Virus record (IMG/VR): IMGVR_UViG_3300009155_000083
Location: 1 to 48,880 of that record
Strand: one strand, 5' to 3'
From: a virus
Length of the DNA stretch: 48,880 nt
The position numbers were made by a program, and so were the translations under genes. How positions within the stretch are numbered: the stretch's first letter is position 1; every line of letters begins with the position of its first letter. This document shows positions 1 to 8,416 of the stretch, in pieces. The notes under the pieces were generated by a model. The model ran no database searches. It had not been told where the DNA came from and worked only from the letters and a program-made list of their open reading frames with translations.

Positions 1-142
1 ACTTTTCGATAGTATTACTGAACAAATAGAAGATAAAATAACTGACCTTGCCAAAGCTATGTTCGGTGTTTATCCTTCTCAATATAAAGATAATTACTGT
101 TATGTCGTTTATTCGTCTCCACATATACAAGGAATAAAATGA
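1..142 (+). CDS. C-terminal end of an unidentified protein (cut by window start)
   Basis: The frame beginning at base 2 is open for 46 codons and ends in TGA at 140-142, overlapping the next start as ATGA. That coupling is typical of this genome and argues for a real gene tail. The visible part ends in a polar stretch with several tyrosines (YCYVVYSS) and shows no recognisable motif. Function unknown because the N-terminal part lies outside the window. Confidence 0.6.
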   Translation, partial: LFDSITEQIEDKITDLAKAMFGVYPSQYKDNYCYVVYSSPHIQGIK

Positions 143-390
143 AATCTTTTACAGGAACATTTCTAAAGAAAGACGGAAGTTCAAGAACTATGAGCTTTGT
201 TAAGGTAAGTGACTTGCCAGAAGCGTTCTTTCAAGGTAAGGTAAAGGGGACAGGGAAGCCAAGAACTCTGGCTGAAGGGTCCGAAATGGTTTATGATTTA
301 GATGCTAAGGAATTTCGTATCTTTAATCATAATACGGTCGTCGGTAACATTATTGAAATGGAACTTGACGATGATTTGCTAGTAGGTTAG
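139..390 (+). CDS. small conserved phage protein, unknown function
   Basis: This 83-residue protein begins MKSFTGTFLKKDGSSRTM and ends in a short acidic tail. The 'FTKKDG.xRTM' opening resembles small beta-rich phage proteins that I have seen only annotated as hypothetical. Its start overlaps the upstream stop by four bases (ATGA), so it is probably translationally coupled. No cysteines, membrane segment or catalytic motif are visible. It is the last gene before a 75-base gap holding a promoter-like motif. Confidence 0.6.
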   Translation: MKSFTGTFLKKDGSSRTMSFVKVSDLPEAFFQGKVKGTGKPRTLAEGSEMVYDLDAKEFRIFNHNTVVGNIIEMELDDDLLVG

Positions 391-442
391 AATGATAACA
401 TGGCGGTAAACAAAATTCTTTTAGATACTTTTTGGTTTAACA

Positions 443-450
443 ACTATTTA
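443..450 (+). promoter_or_regulatory. ACTATTTA motif, candidate late promoter
   Basis: ACTATTTA lies 15 bases before the ATG of the HNH gene at 466, with a GGAGA ribosome site between. The same 8-mer recurs just upstream of five other genes in the window. The promoter role is inferred from position and recurrence. Confidence 0.45.
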
Positions 451-465
451 TAGTAGGAGAATAAA

Positions 466-945
466 ATGACTACTAAAATAGAAACTCAAAAAAAATATAG
501 AGATAATAACAGAGAAAAAATAAAAGAAAGAGCAAGAGAACACTATCATAAAAACAAAGAAGCAATCTCACAAACAAGAAAAAATAACAGAAGTTCTGAG
601 AACGAAAGAAGTAAAACCTGGAGAATAAACAATCCAGAAAAAGTTCAAGAAAATAATCTCAAAAAATTTGGTATTTCTCTTGAAGATTATAAGCAACTTT
701 GTGAAAAACAAAATAATAAATGTGCAATTTGTAATACTGATAGAGTTGAATTAAGTAGAAACTTGTGTGTAGACCACGATCATGTTACACTAAAAGTGAG
801 AGGTTTGTTGTGTGATACTTGCAATAGATCGCTTGGATTATTAAAAGATAATATAGAAATATTAAGATCGGCAATTAAGTATCTTGAAAGCAATTTGGCA
901 ACAGGAGAGATTTGTCCTGTTGAACTTACAAACATAAAGGAGTAA
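466..945 (+). CDS. endonuclease VII-like HNH endonuclease, probably a homing-type free-standing gene
   Basis: A 159-residue protein with a very basic Lys/Arg-rich helical N-terminal half (residues 1-65). The C-terminal half has the recombination endonuclease VII pattern: CAIC near 86-89, DHDH at 103-106 preceded by V, then RGLLCDTCN at 112-120. The four cysteines would bind structural zinc and DHDH supplies the metal/catalytic histidine. Free-standing members of this family in phages usually behave as selfish homing endonucleases. The gene sits alone behind its own ACTATTTA motif, right before the gp32-like gene. Two more members occur in the tRNA cluster at 47.8 and 48.6 kb. Confidence 0.85.
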   Translation: MTTKIETQKKYRDNNREKIKERAREHYHKNKEAISQTRKNNRSSENERSKTWRINNPEKVQENNLKKFGISLEDYKQLCEKQNNKCAICNTDRVELSRNLCVDHDHVTLKVRGLLCDTCNRSLGLLKDNIEILRSAIKYLESNLATGEICPVELTNIKE

Positions 946-949
946 TAAA

Positions 950-1741
950 ATGGCTATTGATATGAGTAAAATGAAGAGCAAGCTTGAGAAACTTTCCAAT
1001 AATGGAAAAGAAAACTCTTCAACATCTGTTAAGTGGAAAATGGAGGAAGGACAACATTCAGTCCGTATTGTGCCAACAGAAGATGGAGATCCATTTAAGG
1101 AACTATATTTCCACTACAAAGTTGGAGGCAAAACTGTTTTGTGTCCAAAGCGTAACTTCAACGATGAATGCCCTGTCTGTAACTTCGCTTCACAACTTTG
1201 GAAGGAAGGAACTGCTAATGAAGATAAGTCAAGCCAGAAAATGGCTAAGGAACTCTTCCCCAAGCAACGTTTTATGTCTCCTGTTCTAGTCCGTGGTGAG
1301 GAGGCTAAGGGTGTTCAAGTATGGGAATATGGTAAGCGTGCCTATGAGACGATGATTGGTCTTGTTCTCAATCCAGAATATGGAGACATTACAGATCCAC
1401 AAGATGGTCTTGACCTTGTAATTGATTATTCTAAGCCACCAGCAGGAGCTAAGGATCAATTCCCAGAGACAAAGATTACTCCTCGTCGTAAATCCTCTCC
1501 ACTTTGTTCTCCAGAATACGGTGGTCCAGCAAAGTGTAAAGAAATGCTCGATACTATTCCAGATTTCTCCAAGCTTTATCCTCGTCAAACCACACAAGAA
1601 GTCCAAAAGGTTCTTGATGCCGCACTTGCTACTGATGAAAGTGCAGAGGAAGAGTCGAAAGAGGTAGTTCGCGAAGGTAAAGCCAAGAAAGTAAAAGGCG
1701 CAGAAGCAGTAGATTCCGCATTTGAAGAATTTGCCAGCTAA
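950..1741 (+). CDS. 32: single-stranded DNA-binding protein, T4 gp32-like
   Basis: This 263-residue protein has the three-part plan of gp32: a basic N-terminal region (about 1-30), a zinc-containing core, and a strongly acidic C-terminal tail (about 225-263). Zinc ligands H55, C65, C74 and C77 (H-x9-C-x8-C-x2-C) resemble the gp32 zinc site. It would coat ssDNA at forks and recombination intermediates and recruit partners through its acidic tail. uvsX follows immediately, matching T4-type recombination-dependent replication. The ATG has a clear AAGGAG site, and a strong terminator ends the unit, consistent with high expression. Confidence 0.88.
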   Translation: MAIDMSKMKSKLEKLSNNGKENSSTSVKWKMEEGQHSVRIVPTEDGDPFKELYFHYKVGGKTVLCPKRNFNDECPVCNFASQLWKEGTANEDKSSQKMAKELFPKQRFMSPVLVRGEEAKGVQVWEYGKRAYETMIGLVLNPEYGDITDPQDGLDLVIDYSKPPAGAKDQFPETKITPRRKSSPLCSPEYGGPAKCKEMLDTIPDFSKLYPRQTTQEVQKVLDAALATDESAEEESKEVVREGKAKKVKGAEAVDSAFEEFAS

Positions 1742-1753
1742 TATATACTAACT

Positions 1754-1789
1754 AAGCGGGTATATCTTTCGGGGTATACCCGCTTTTTT
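1754..1789 (+). terminator. intrinsic terminator after gp32-like gene
   Basis: AAGCGGGTATA pairs with the downstream arm TATACCCGCTT across a short loop, followed by a run of T. It lies 12 bases after the gp32 stop codon. Confidence 0.9.
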
Positions 1790-1808
1790 CATAAACAAAG
1801 GAAACAAA

Positions 1809-2939
1809 ATGGCTAGAAAATCTACAACTCAAACAACGACAAATGGTAAGTTATCAATAGCTCAATTAAGAGAATCAATTAATAAAAGAGCAGGGGTAGA
1901 AGTATCTTTTGATCTTCTAGAACAAAACCCCTCCGAAGTAGTTGAATGGATTCCAACAGGATCAGATGTTTTGGATTCAATTATTTGTAGAGGTAAAAAA
2001 GCTGGTATACCTGTTGGACGAATTACAGAATTAGCTGGTGTTGAAGCATCCGGTAAATCTTACTTTGCCGCACAAATAGCAGCTAACGCACAAAAAATGG
2101 GAATGACGGTAGTATATTTTGATTCGGAGTCAGCATTAGATCCTGCCTTTCTTTCAAAAGCAGGTTGTAATGTTGGAGAAATCATTTATACTCAAGCTAT
2201 GAACATAGAGTTTGTTCTTGAAACTATCGAACAACTTCTTGGAGAAGGAGAACATTTCTTATTTATTCTTGACTCATTTGCTTTTACTCCTTCACTTGCC
2301 GATCTTGAAGGAGATTTTAATCCACAATCTTCTATGGCTGTAAAACCAAGAATTATGGCTAAGGGTCTTGCTAAACTTATTCAACCAATCGCAAATAAGA
2401 AAAGTTCATTTCTTGTTCTTAATCAATTAAAACAAAATATCGTAATGGGACCAACTGCTCATGTAGAAATGATGGTAAATCCATACATTACTCCAGGTGG
2501 AAAAGCATTATCTTATTCATATTCTCTTAGAATTTGGCTTACACCTAAGAAAAGCAAAGCAAGTTTTGTTGTGTCTCCAACAGGTTTTCGTATTGGATCA
2601 GAAACCAAATGCGTGTTAAAGAAATCAAGGTTCGGTACAGAAGGAAGAGAATGTTCGCTTAAACTTTTGTGGGGTGGAGAAAAGATTGAAGTATCTGATC
2701 ATGAAGCATGGCTCGATATTCTTTCTAAATCCGACAGAGCTACAAGTGGTGCATGGTGGAAAATTACTCTTCTTGATGGAACTACCAAACAATTTAGATC
2801 AGCAGAATTTTCTAACGAACTTCAAAACCAAGATTTTAGAAATGCTGTTTTAAGTATTGTAGAAGAAGAACTTATTACTAAATTTGATAAACAAACGGGT
2901 AATGCTTCCAACTATTATAATATAGAAACAGAAGATTAA
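1809..2939 (+). CDS. uvsX: RecA-like recombinase, UvsX family
   Basis: A 376-residue RecA-fold strand-exchange ATPase. Walker A is GVEASGKS at 77-84, followed by YFDSESALD at 103-111. A hydrophobic strand ending in LDSFA near 150 is Walker B, and a region starting NQLKQN fits the DNA-binding loop area. The length is close to T4 UvsX (about 390). The domain order (N-terminal helix, ATPase core, C-terminal domain with WWKITLLDG) fits UvsX better than bacterial RecA. It should form filaments on ssDNA loaded with the upstream gp32-like protein. The start has an AAAGGAAAC ribosome site directly behind the terminator. Confidence 0.88.
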   Translation: MARKSTTQTTTNGKLSIAQLRESINKRAGVEVSFDLLEQNPSEVVEWIPTGSDVLDSIICRGKKAGIPVGRITELAGVEASGKSYFAAQIAANAQKMGMTVVYFDSESALDPAFLSKAGCNVGEIIYTQAMNIEFVLETIEQLLGEGEHFLFILDSFAFTPSLADLEGDFNPQSSMAVKPRIMAKGLAKLIQPIANKKSSFLVLNQLKQNIVMGPTAHVEMMVNPYITPGGKALSYSYSLRIWLTPKKSKASFVVSPTGFRIGSETKCVLKKSRFGTEGRECSLKLLWGGEKIEVSDHEAWLDILSKSDRATSGAWWKITLLDGTTKQFRSAEFSNELQNQDFRNAVLSIVEEELITKFDKQTGNASNYYNIETED

Positions 2940-2943
2940 AACA

Positions 2944-2987
2944 AAGGCTCTCTAAGGGTTGACGCTCTTAGGGAGCCTTGTTACTAT
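2944..2987 (+). promoter_or_regulatory. hairpin carrying a sigma70-type promoter
   Basis: Arms 2944-2956 and 2967-2979 form a 13-base-pair stem with one G-U pair. The loop contains TTGACG (2959-2964). Seventeen bases later is TACTAT (2982-2987), so the -35 box lies in the loop and the -10 box just after the stem. No clear T-run follows, so this is not a standard terminator, although it may attenuate uvsX read-through. It drives the unit starting at 3012. Confidence 0.6.
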
Positions 2988-3011
2988 CATGGTGTTGGAG
3001 AGAAGAACATC

Positions 3012-3428
3012 ATGGAGTCGGACCCGAAGTTGTCTAAGAAGAAGCAGCGGTTTATTGACCTTGCCGCACGAATCGCACAGCAGACCGAGTTTAAGGAATA
3101 TAAGCATGGTGCTATTCTAGTTCGTGCTGGAGCCGTTCTAAATACCTCCTGTAACAAGAATAAGTATAAGGCATGGGCTAATCAGTTTCGTAAGAAGCAG
3201 CGTGGTCATGCTACTGTTCATGCAGAGATTGGTGCTATTCTTGGTCTTGACCGTTCTATGACTGAGGGTGCTACCATTTATGTTGTTCGCGTTGGAAAGT
3301 GCGGTGATTTGAAGAATTCTAAGCCTTGTCCTATGTGCGAAGCTGCTATGCAGTATGTGGGTATCAAGAAGGTTGTTTATTCCTCCGAAGATGGTAAGAT
3401 TGAAACCATGAGGATTTATAATGAGTGA
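3012..3428 (+). CDS. deoxycytidylate/cytidine deaminase family protein
   Basis: A 138-residue zinc deaminase. The catalytic signature is intact: H70-A-E72, where His binds zinc and Glu shuttles the proton, and P105-C106-P-M-C109, which gives the remaining zinc ligands. The most likely job is dCMP to dUMP, feeding the ThyX enzyme encoded at 11.6 kb, because phages of this type commonly carry dCMP deaminase. A cytidine or tRNA-type deaminase cannot be excluded from sequence alone. The start follows GGAGAG. Codon use is richer in G and C than most neighbours, with few AGA arginine codons. Confidence 0.75.
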   Translation: MESDPKLSKKKQRFIDLAARIAQQTEFKEYKHGAILVRAGAVLNTSCNKNKYKAWANQFRKKQRGHATVHAEIGAILGLDRSMTEGATIYVVRVGKCGDLKNSKPCPMCEAAMQYVGIKKVVYSSEDGKIETMRIYNE

Positions 3429-3750
3429 GAATAAAATTAGTTATCGTGTTCCTAATCAACCCTATATTGACTACAATAATCCTTGGGAAAGAGCCAAAGA
3501 GGGTTGTTGGATAATTAGAAAGAAGAATGGGACAACTTCTACTCGCCGTCTTACAGAAGAAGAAATGGTAGAAGGATTAGAACAAGTTCATTATGCTATG
3601 GCTGTTAGTTGTGATATAATGATGAACAAGATGTTAGATCTTCAAAATAGTGGTCGCTCTTTATCTATTAGTGATATTGTTATTGAAACTATTGATGCTG
3701 TTGGAAGCGAAATCAAAAGGAGAAAAAATGAATCAAACGTGGGAAACTGA
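3421..3750 (+). CDS. hypothetical phage protein
   Basis: A 109-residue protein whose ATG overlaps the deaminase stop by eight bases, suggesting coupled translation. The sequence has a Trp/Tyr-rich start (about 10-35) and a helical Met-rich middle (AMAVSCDIMMNKM near 60-72), and ends in a basic stretch. No family recognised. Position in the deaminase operon is the only functional hint. Confidence 0.6.
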   Translation: MSENKISYRVPNQPYIDYNNPWERAKEGCWIIRKKNGTTSTRRLTEEEMVEGLEQVHYAMAVSCDIMMNKMLDLQNSGRSLSISDIVIETIDAVGSEIKRRKNESNVGN

Positions 3751-4099
3751 AATTACCAACAAGTATCCAAAGACCTTCGCTCGTCTTTCTTACTTTGAGT
3801 GTTCTGGTGGTTGGAAAGACCTTATTGCTGAAATTGCAGAGGTTAGTGAAAAGTATAATAATACCCAGCAAAATAGCGATTATCACATTACGGCAGCACA
3901 AGTTAAGGAAAAGTTCGGAGGGCTTAGATTTTATATCGATAGCGGCGAGGAATGTTCACAAGAAGTTTATCTGGAAATCTCCAACCTTATTGCCGAAGTA
4001 GAAAATAGGTCTTATAAAACTTGTGAGGTTTGTGGAGAGCCAGCTATTAAAAGGAAAGAAAGGTCTTGGGTCAAAACTCTGTGCGATAAACATGCTTAA
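3728..4099 (+). CDS. small zinc-ribbon phage protein
   Basis: A 123-residue protein starting at ATG 3728 behind AAAAGGAG, inside the end of the previous gene. The N-terminal part has many aromatic residues. A central 'QVKEKFGGLRFYID' element is followed by a C-terminal zinc site, CEVCGEPA ... TLCDKH. I recognise this pattern from conserved hypothetical proteins in other large phages, but no biochemical role is known to me. The open frame extends further upstream, but the ribosome site supports 3728. Confidence 0.65.
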   Translation: MNQTWETEITNKYPKTFARLSYFECSGGWKDLIAEIAEVSEKYNNTQQNSDYHITAAQVKEKFGGLRFYIDSGEECSQEVYLEISNLIAEVENRSYKTCEVCGEPAIKRKERSWVKTLCDKHA

Positions 4100-4313
4100 T
4101 GTGGGTGATTTAGTATGGGTTAATAAGTTTAGTCCATCATTTAGTTCACACCTATTTGCGGATACTCCAATAGGGCAACAAACCTTATTTAGAGAGTATT
4201 CGCTTTTAGGTATTGTTATGCAAATTTATCCAGACATTTATTGCGTTTATATTACCGAAACCCAAAGTTACAAATATTTATATAAGGAGGATGTTATTAA
4301 ATGCCGAGATTAA
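4092..4313 (+). CDS. small protein with SH3-like 'VGDLV' start
   Basis: A 73-residue protein read from ATG 4092, overlapping the upstream stop by eight bases. It opens MLNVGDLVWV, continues with short beta-strand-like segments, and ends KEDVIKCRD. The V-G-D-L-V opening recurs in several small genes at 43-46 kb and is typical of small SH3/KOW-like barrels. Its end overlaps the next gene by 13 bases. Function unknown. Confidence 0.55.
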   Translation: MLNVGDLVWVNKFSPSFSSHLFADTPIGQQTLFREYSLLGIVMQIYPDIYCVYITETQSYKYLYKEDVIKCRD

Positions 4314-5263
4314 TGATTGTAGATGCTCTTAATATGTTTATTAGAGCTTACATTACAAATCCTACTTTATCTCCAAACGGACAACCAGTTGGAGGCGTAG
4401 TTGGCACGATCAATATTCTTCAAAAGCTTATTAAACAAACTCAACCAGATCAAATTATTATTTGTTGGGATGGTGAGAATGGTTCCAAAAAGCGGAAGAG
4501 TATGAATTCTAATTACAAAGAAGGTCGTAATCCTATTCGTCTTAATCGTGATGTAAGAAATCTAGACGAGAACCAAGAACTTGAGAATAAGATTTGGCAA
4601 CAAACAAGGTTAGCTGAGTATTTTAACAATCTACCAATCATTCAATTTATGTATCCAAACATCGAAGCAGATGATTTAATTTCTTATGTTGCTACTCATT
4701 CTCATTATAGAGATTGGCAGAAAGTAATTGTATCCTCAGACAAAGATTTTATACAACTTGTTAATGATAAAACAATTCTATTTAGACCAATTCAAGAGCA
4801 AATTTTAACTACCAAGAAGATACTAACAGAATTTGGTGTTCATCCAAATAACTTTGCTTTGGCTAGGGCTGTTGCTGGTGATACATCCGACAACCTTAAA
4901 GGAGTTGGAGGAGTAGGAATGAAAACACTTTCCAAACGTGTTCCGCTTCTTCAACTAAGTGAATTCTGCACGATAGATAAACTTGTTGAGTATTGCTCTA
5001 ACCAAGATCAAAAGATTAAATGCTTTACCTCAATCGCATCAAACCGTGAGGCGATTAGCGACAACTATCGCATCATGCAGTTAGCTTCTCCTCAAGTTTC
5101 ATATCAAGTTAAAAGTCATATGAATGAAACGTTAGATACTTTTGAACCATTATTAAATCAATTAGAATATAAAAAAATGTCTATTCAAGATGGTTTTGGA
5201 ACTGTAGATCATTCACTACTTATGACAACTATGAAGAGATTTGTCGCAAATGGAACTATATAA
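4301..5263 (+). CDS. rnh: 5'-3' exonuclease / RNase H, FEN-1 family (T4 rnh-like)
   Basis: A 320-residue flap nuclease. The expected acidic metal ligands are visible: D8 in MIVDAL, D57 in CWDGEN, IEADD at 121-125, SSDKDF at 145-150, and GDTSDN at 193-198, followed by the helix-hairpin-helix-like GVGGVG. In T4 this enzyme removes RNA primers from lagging-strand fragments and works with gp32. A perfect AAGGAGG site lies before the ATG. The length matches T4 RNase H (about 305). Placement with uvsX and the helicase supports a replication role. Confidence 0.85.
   Translation: MPRLMIVDALNMFIRAYITNPTLSPNGQPVGGVVGTINILQKLIKQTQPDQIIICWDGENGSKKRKSMNSNYKEGRNPIRLNRDVRNLDENQELENKIWQQTRLAEYFNNLPIIQFMYPNIEADDLISYVATHSHYRDWQKVIVSSDKDFIQLVNDKTILFRPIQEQILTTKKILTEFGVHPNNFALARAVAGDTSDNLKGVGGVGMKTLSKRVPLLQLSEFCTIDKLVEYCSNQDQKIKCFTSIASNREAISDNYRIMQLASPQVSYQVKSHMNETLDTFEPLLNQLEYKKMSIQDGFGTVDHSLLMTTMKRFVANGTI
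5255..5262 (+). promoter_or_regulatory. ACTATATA, possible variant of the ACTATTTA motif
   Basis: This 8-mer differs by one base from the recurrent ACTATTTA motif and ends four bases before the ATG at 5267. That gene is of the same packaged class as those behind the perfect motif and has no clear ribosome site. It is much weaker evidence than the exact copies. Confidence 0.25.
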
Positions 5264-5266
5264 TGT

Positions 5267-6568
5267 ATGAACCAAAAATTAATATTAGAGAACTGGCGTA
5301 AATTTCTTAAAGAAGAAGTTGATGAAATTACAAAGTTACAACAACAAACTTCACAAGAAATGACAAGTAATACAACAACCAAACCACAACCAACTGAAGA
5401 AGAAAAAACAGAGGCTACTAAAGAAACTATTATAGGCTCTGTTGAACATTCTTTATTTAATGCTGTTGCTACTGCTAAGAAAAATGGAATTAGTCCATCA
5501 CAAATTAAAGTTGATTTACAAAAATCTTTAAACGATTTAGTTAAAGAAGAACAAACACAATATAAACCAGAAGAAGGTTCTACAAAAGGTGTTTATAATG
5601 CAGAAGTAACTGGTGGTATTCATACTTATGAAGACCTAAACAAAGTAATTAAAAACGCAATTGATAGTAAGAAATGGGATGTTTTAAAAAAAGTTGGTAT
5701 TGATATAGGGAGTGCTGGTCTAAAAACTGCATATGATTTGTTTAAATATATTGGTAAACTACCAGATGATAAAAAAACAGGAACATTCTTAGATAAAATT
5801 AATATTGATGATAATTTTTCTGCTATTGTTGATGATAAAATAGAGAATCAATTTCTAAATGAATTAGCAAAAGCTTTTGCTACTAAAACTGGTCCTTTAC
5901 CAAATGATTTTAATATCAATAAAGAGTTGCAAACTTATATATCGAATAAATATAATAAAAGAACAGTTGCAACATTACAAGAAGCAAAGAAAAAAAAGAA
6001 AAGTGGTGATCGTTGCACAAGAATAGCAAAACGTAAATATGATGTTTGGCCCTCTGCTTATGCTTCTGGAGCCGTTGTAAAGTGTCGTCAAGGAAAGATT
6101 TGGAAAGGCGTAAGCGAAAATGCCTCCAATCAAGAAATTGACGACGCTTTATTATTAGAAGAAATAGAAGTAGTAGAAGAAGAATGGTCAGAGAAGTATA
6201 AGCGTTCTATTGATTGTAAAAATCCAAAAGGTTTCTCACAAAAAGCTCACTGTCAAGGTAAGAAGAAGAATGAAGATATTGACCTTGGAGAAGTGGAAAT
6301 TTTAGAAGAAGCAAAAAAAAAAGCTTATAAACCAAACTTCTCAAAAGAAAAAGAACAAGGTCTTCACGGATGGTTTGCAAGAAATGATGGAAAAGGTTGG
6401 GTAAATTGTAGAACTGGTGGTCCTTGTGGAAGAGATAGTGCTGATAAAGGTGGCAAATACCCAGCTTGCAGACCAACAAAAGCACAGTGTAAATCTGCTG
6501 GTAAAGGACCATTAAGAAAAAAGAAATCTTCTTCTCCAATATCGTGGACAAAAAAGAAAAAGGACTAA
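5267..6568 (+). CDS. modular Lys/Cys-rich probable capsid-internal protein with capsid-targeting-like N-terminus
   Basis: A 433-residue mosaic. The N-terminus LILENWRKFLKEE resembles the T4 capsid-targeting propeptide, with a potential (L/I)-x-E cleavage point after FLKE. Residues 50-230 are helical and featureless. Three small basic Cys modules follow: about 247-285 (DRCTRIAKRKYDVW, then a Cys and IWKG), about 308-335 (SIDCKNPKGFSQKAHC), and about 350-425 (HGWFARNDGKGWVNC, GGPCG, PACRPTKAQC). The first and third are directly preceded by LQE-AK and LEE-AK, so processing could release separate basic peptides. Similar modules occur in uncharacterised marine phage proteins. No enzymatic motif is seen; role in DNA condensation or injection is inferred. 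Confidence 0.65.
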   Translation: MNQKLILENWRKFLKEEVDEITKLQQQTSQEMTSNTTTKPQPTEEEKTEATKETIIGSVEHSLFNAVATAKKNGISPSQIKVDLQKSLNDLVKEEQTQYKPEEGSTKGVYNAEVTGGIHTYEDLNKVIKNAIDSKKWDVLKKVGIDIGSAGLKTAYDLFKYIGKLPDDKKTGTFLDKINIDDNFSAIVDDKIENQFLNELAKAFATKTGPLPNDFNINKELQTYISNKYNKRTVATLQEAKKKKKSGDRCTRIAKRKYDVWPSAYASGAVVKCRQGKIWKGVSENASNQEIDDALLLEEIEVVEEEWSEKYKRSIDCKNPKGFSQKAHCQGKKKNEDIDLGEVEILEEAKKKAYKPNFSKEKEQGLHGWFARNDGKGWVNCRTGGPCGRDSADKGGKYPACRPTKAQCKSAGKGPLRKKKSSSPISWTKKKKD

Positions 6569-6575
6569 TTATAAT

Positions 6576-6983
6576 ATGACTAAATTTTCATCATTTAAAG
6601 ATTTTCAAGTATTAACTGAAAATTTTAAGAATTTTATTGAAACCGAAGAAACTGAGTATGACGATGCTCATTTAGATGATGGAACACTTGTTTGTGGCGG
6701 TTGTCTTCAAGAGTTGTTAGAGAATGATAGAGCCGTTATCCAAGAGGCTAAGTATCAAGGTAAAACAGTCACGCTTAATAAGCCCATGAAAGGTGATGTT
6801 AAGAAATCAAAAGTTTACGTAAAGAATGAGAAAGGTAATGTTGTAAAAGTTAATTTTGGTGATAAAAACATGAAAATTAAAAAGAGCATTCCAGCAAGAC
6901 GTAAATCATTTAGAGCAAGACATAACTGTGAGAATCCCGGTCCAAAGACCAAAGCTCGTTATTGGTCTTGTAAAGCTTGGTAG
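6576..6983 (+). CDS. small basic probable capsid-internal protein
   Basis: A 135-residue protein. An amphipathic N-terminus ending FKNFIETEE looks like a capsid-targeting propeptide. An acidic CGGC segment lies near 48-51. After VIQE-AK at about 67-71 the protein becomes strongly basic (KGKTVTLNKPMKGDVKK) and ends in an RRKSFRARHNC...YWSCKAW motif. This basic C-terminal module is widespread in large phages as a conserved hypothetical. The boundary has the same (L/I)-x-E-A-K form as those in the upstream gene, suggesting common processing. An AAGGA ribosome site precedes it. Confidence 0.62.
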   Translation: MTKFSSFKDFQVLTENFKNFIETEETEYDDAHLDDGTLVCGGCLQELLENDRAVIQEAKYQGKTVTLNKPMKGDVKKSKVYVKNEKGNVVKVNFGDKNMKIKKSIPARRKSFRARHNCENPGPKTKARYWSCKAW

Positions 6984-7012
6984 TTGACTTTCTACCCTAG
7001 CCGTATTACTCT
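6984..7012 (+). promoter_or_regulatory. sigma70-type promoter before helicase operon
   Basis: TTGACT (6984-6989), a 17-base spacer, and TACTCT (7007-7012). The -35 box lies in the loop of a small hairpin, GGTAG/CTACC (6979-6983 and 6992-6996). The AAGGTG ribosome site and ATG 7034 follow. Confidence 0.6.
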
Positions 7013-7033
7013 ATAACTTCCAAAAGGTGTCTT

Positions 7034-8416
7034 ATGACAACAACAGAAAAGAGCGATTTTAGTCGTTTTGGCCGCGCTTTTCAAGAAAATCTGGTTCAAC
7101 TGATTTTGCTTGATCGGCCTTTTAGTGATCAGATCCGTGAAGTATTTTCAACAGAATTTCTTGAACTTAAATATCTACAAGCTTTTGTAAATATTATCTT
7201 TAACTATAAAGATAAATACAAGATTCATCCTACCTTTGATATTATGACTACGCTTATTCGCACAGGTCTTGATGATCAAAACGAGACAGTGCAAAAGCAA
7301 GTTCGTGATTACTTTGCCCGTATTCACGATAAAGAACCAGACGGTGCTGATTTCGTTAAGGAAACCTCACTTGATTTCTGTAAAAAGCAGAAGCTAAAGG
7401 AAGCTATGTTGAAGTCCGTTAAACTTCTTCAAACTGCTTCTTTTGATGAAATTTCTAAAACTATTAACGAAGCTCTAAAACTTGGCACTACCTCCGATTT
7501 TGGTTACGATTATCTTGTTGACTTTGAGAAAAGATTTCAACTTAAATCTCGTAATCCTCTATCGATGGGGTGGGCTGAGATTGATGAAATCTGTAAGGGT
7601 GGTCTTGGCTCTGGTGAGCTTGGAGTTGTAATTGCTCCTACAGGTGCTGGTAAATCTATGGTTCTTGTACATCTTGGAACAGAAGCTATTCGTGCTGGCA
7701 AAACCGTAGTTCACTATACCCTAGAGCTTGCTGATTCTGTTGTAGCTTCACGTTATGATAGCTGCCTTACAGGTATTGAATTGAAGAATCTGTTTTCATT
7801 TAAGGAGCAGATTTTCCAATCGGTTCAAGAGCTTGCTGGAAAGCTGATTGTTAAGGAATATCCTACTAAATCTGCTTCTACAAATACTCTAAAACTTCAT
7901 CTTGAAAAGCTAAAAATTAAGGGTATTAAACCAGATATGATCATCGTTGACTATGGTGATCTTCTTCGTCCTATTTCTAATCAAAAGGAGAAGAGACAGG
8001 AACTTGAAACTATTTATGAAGAGCTACGAGGATTAGCCCAAGAGAATACTTGCCCTGTTTGGACCGCATCACAAACAAATCGTTCTGGTCTAAACGCAGA
8101 AGTTATTACTATGGAAAGCATTAGCGAAGCATTTAATAAGTGTTTCGTAGCAGATTTTATTTTCTCTGTGTCACGAACTGTTGAAGATAAAACTACTAAC
8201 TCTGGTCGTATCTTTGTAGCTAAAAACCGTAACGGTCCAGATGGGCTTGTCTATCCAATTTTCATGGATACTTCTAATGTCAAGATTAAAGTATTACCCT
8301 CGACAGGAGAGACACCATCGGATATAATGGTTAAAAGTTCAAAAGAGCAAGAAGATAACTTGAAGAAGAAGTATTCTAAATATAAGAAAAAGAAAACGGA
8401 GAACGAAGATGTATAG
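7034..8416 (+). CDS. 41: replicative DNA helicase, DnaB/gp41 family
   Basis: A 460-residue hexameric helicase. The N-terminal helical domain spans about 1-150. The RecA-like domain follows, with Walker A APTGAGKS at 201-208, Walker B MIIVDYGDLL near 298-307, and the motif WTASQTNRSG with a sensor Gln. It then has a basic, low-complexity tail (KKKYSKYKKKK). The length matches T4 gp41 (475). It would unwind the fork 5'-3' with the DnaE-type polymerase encoded downstream. No primase (gp61) or loader (gp59) is evident in the window. It starts a promoter-driven operon with nrdJ, overlapping it by eight bases. Confidence 0.88.
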   Translation: MTTTEKSDFSRFGRAFQENLVQLILLDRPFSDQIREVFSTEFLELKYLQAFVNIIFNYKDKYKIHPTFDIMTTLIRTGLDDQNETVQKQVRDYFARIHDKEPDGADFVKETSLDFCKKQKLKEAMLKSVKLLQTASFDEISKTINEALKLGTTSDFGYDYLVDFEKRFQLKSRNPLSMGWAEIDEICKGGLGSGELGVVIAPTGAGKSMVLVHLGTEAIRAGKTVVHYTLELADSVVASRYDSCLTGIELKNLFSFKEQIFQSVQELAGKLIVKEYPTKSASTNTLKLHLEKLKIKGIKPDMIIVDYGDLLRPISNQKEKRQELETIYEELRGLAQENTCPVWTASQTNRSGLNAEVITMESISEAFNKCFVADFIFSVSRTVEDKTTNSGRIFVAKNRNGPDGLVYPIFMDTSNVKIKVLPSTGETPSDIMVKSSKEQEDNLKKKYSKYKKKKTENEDV

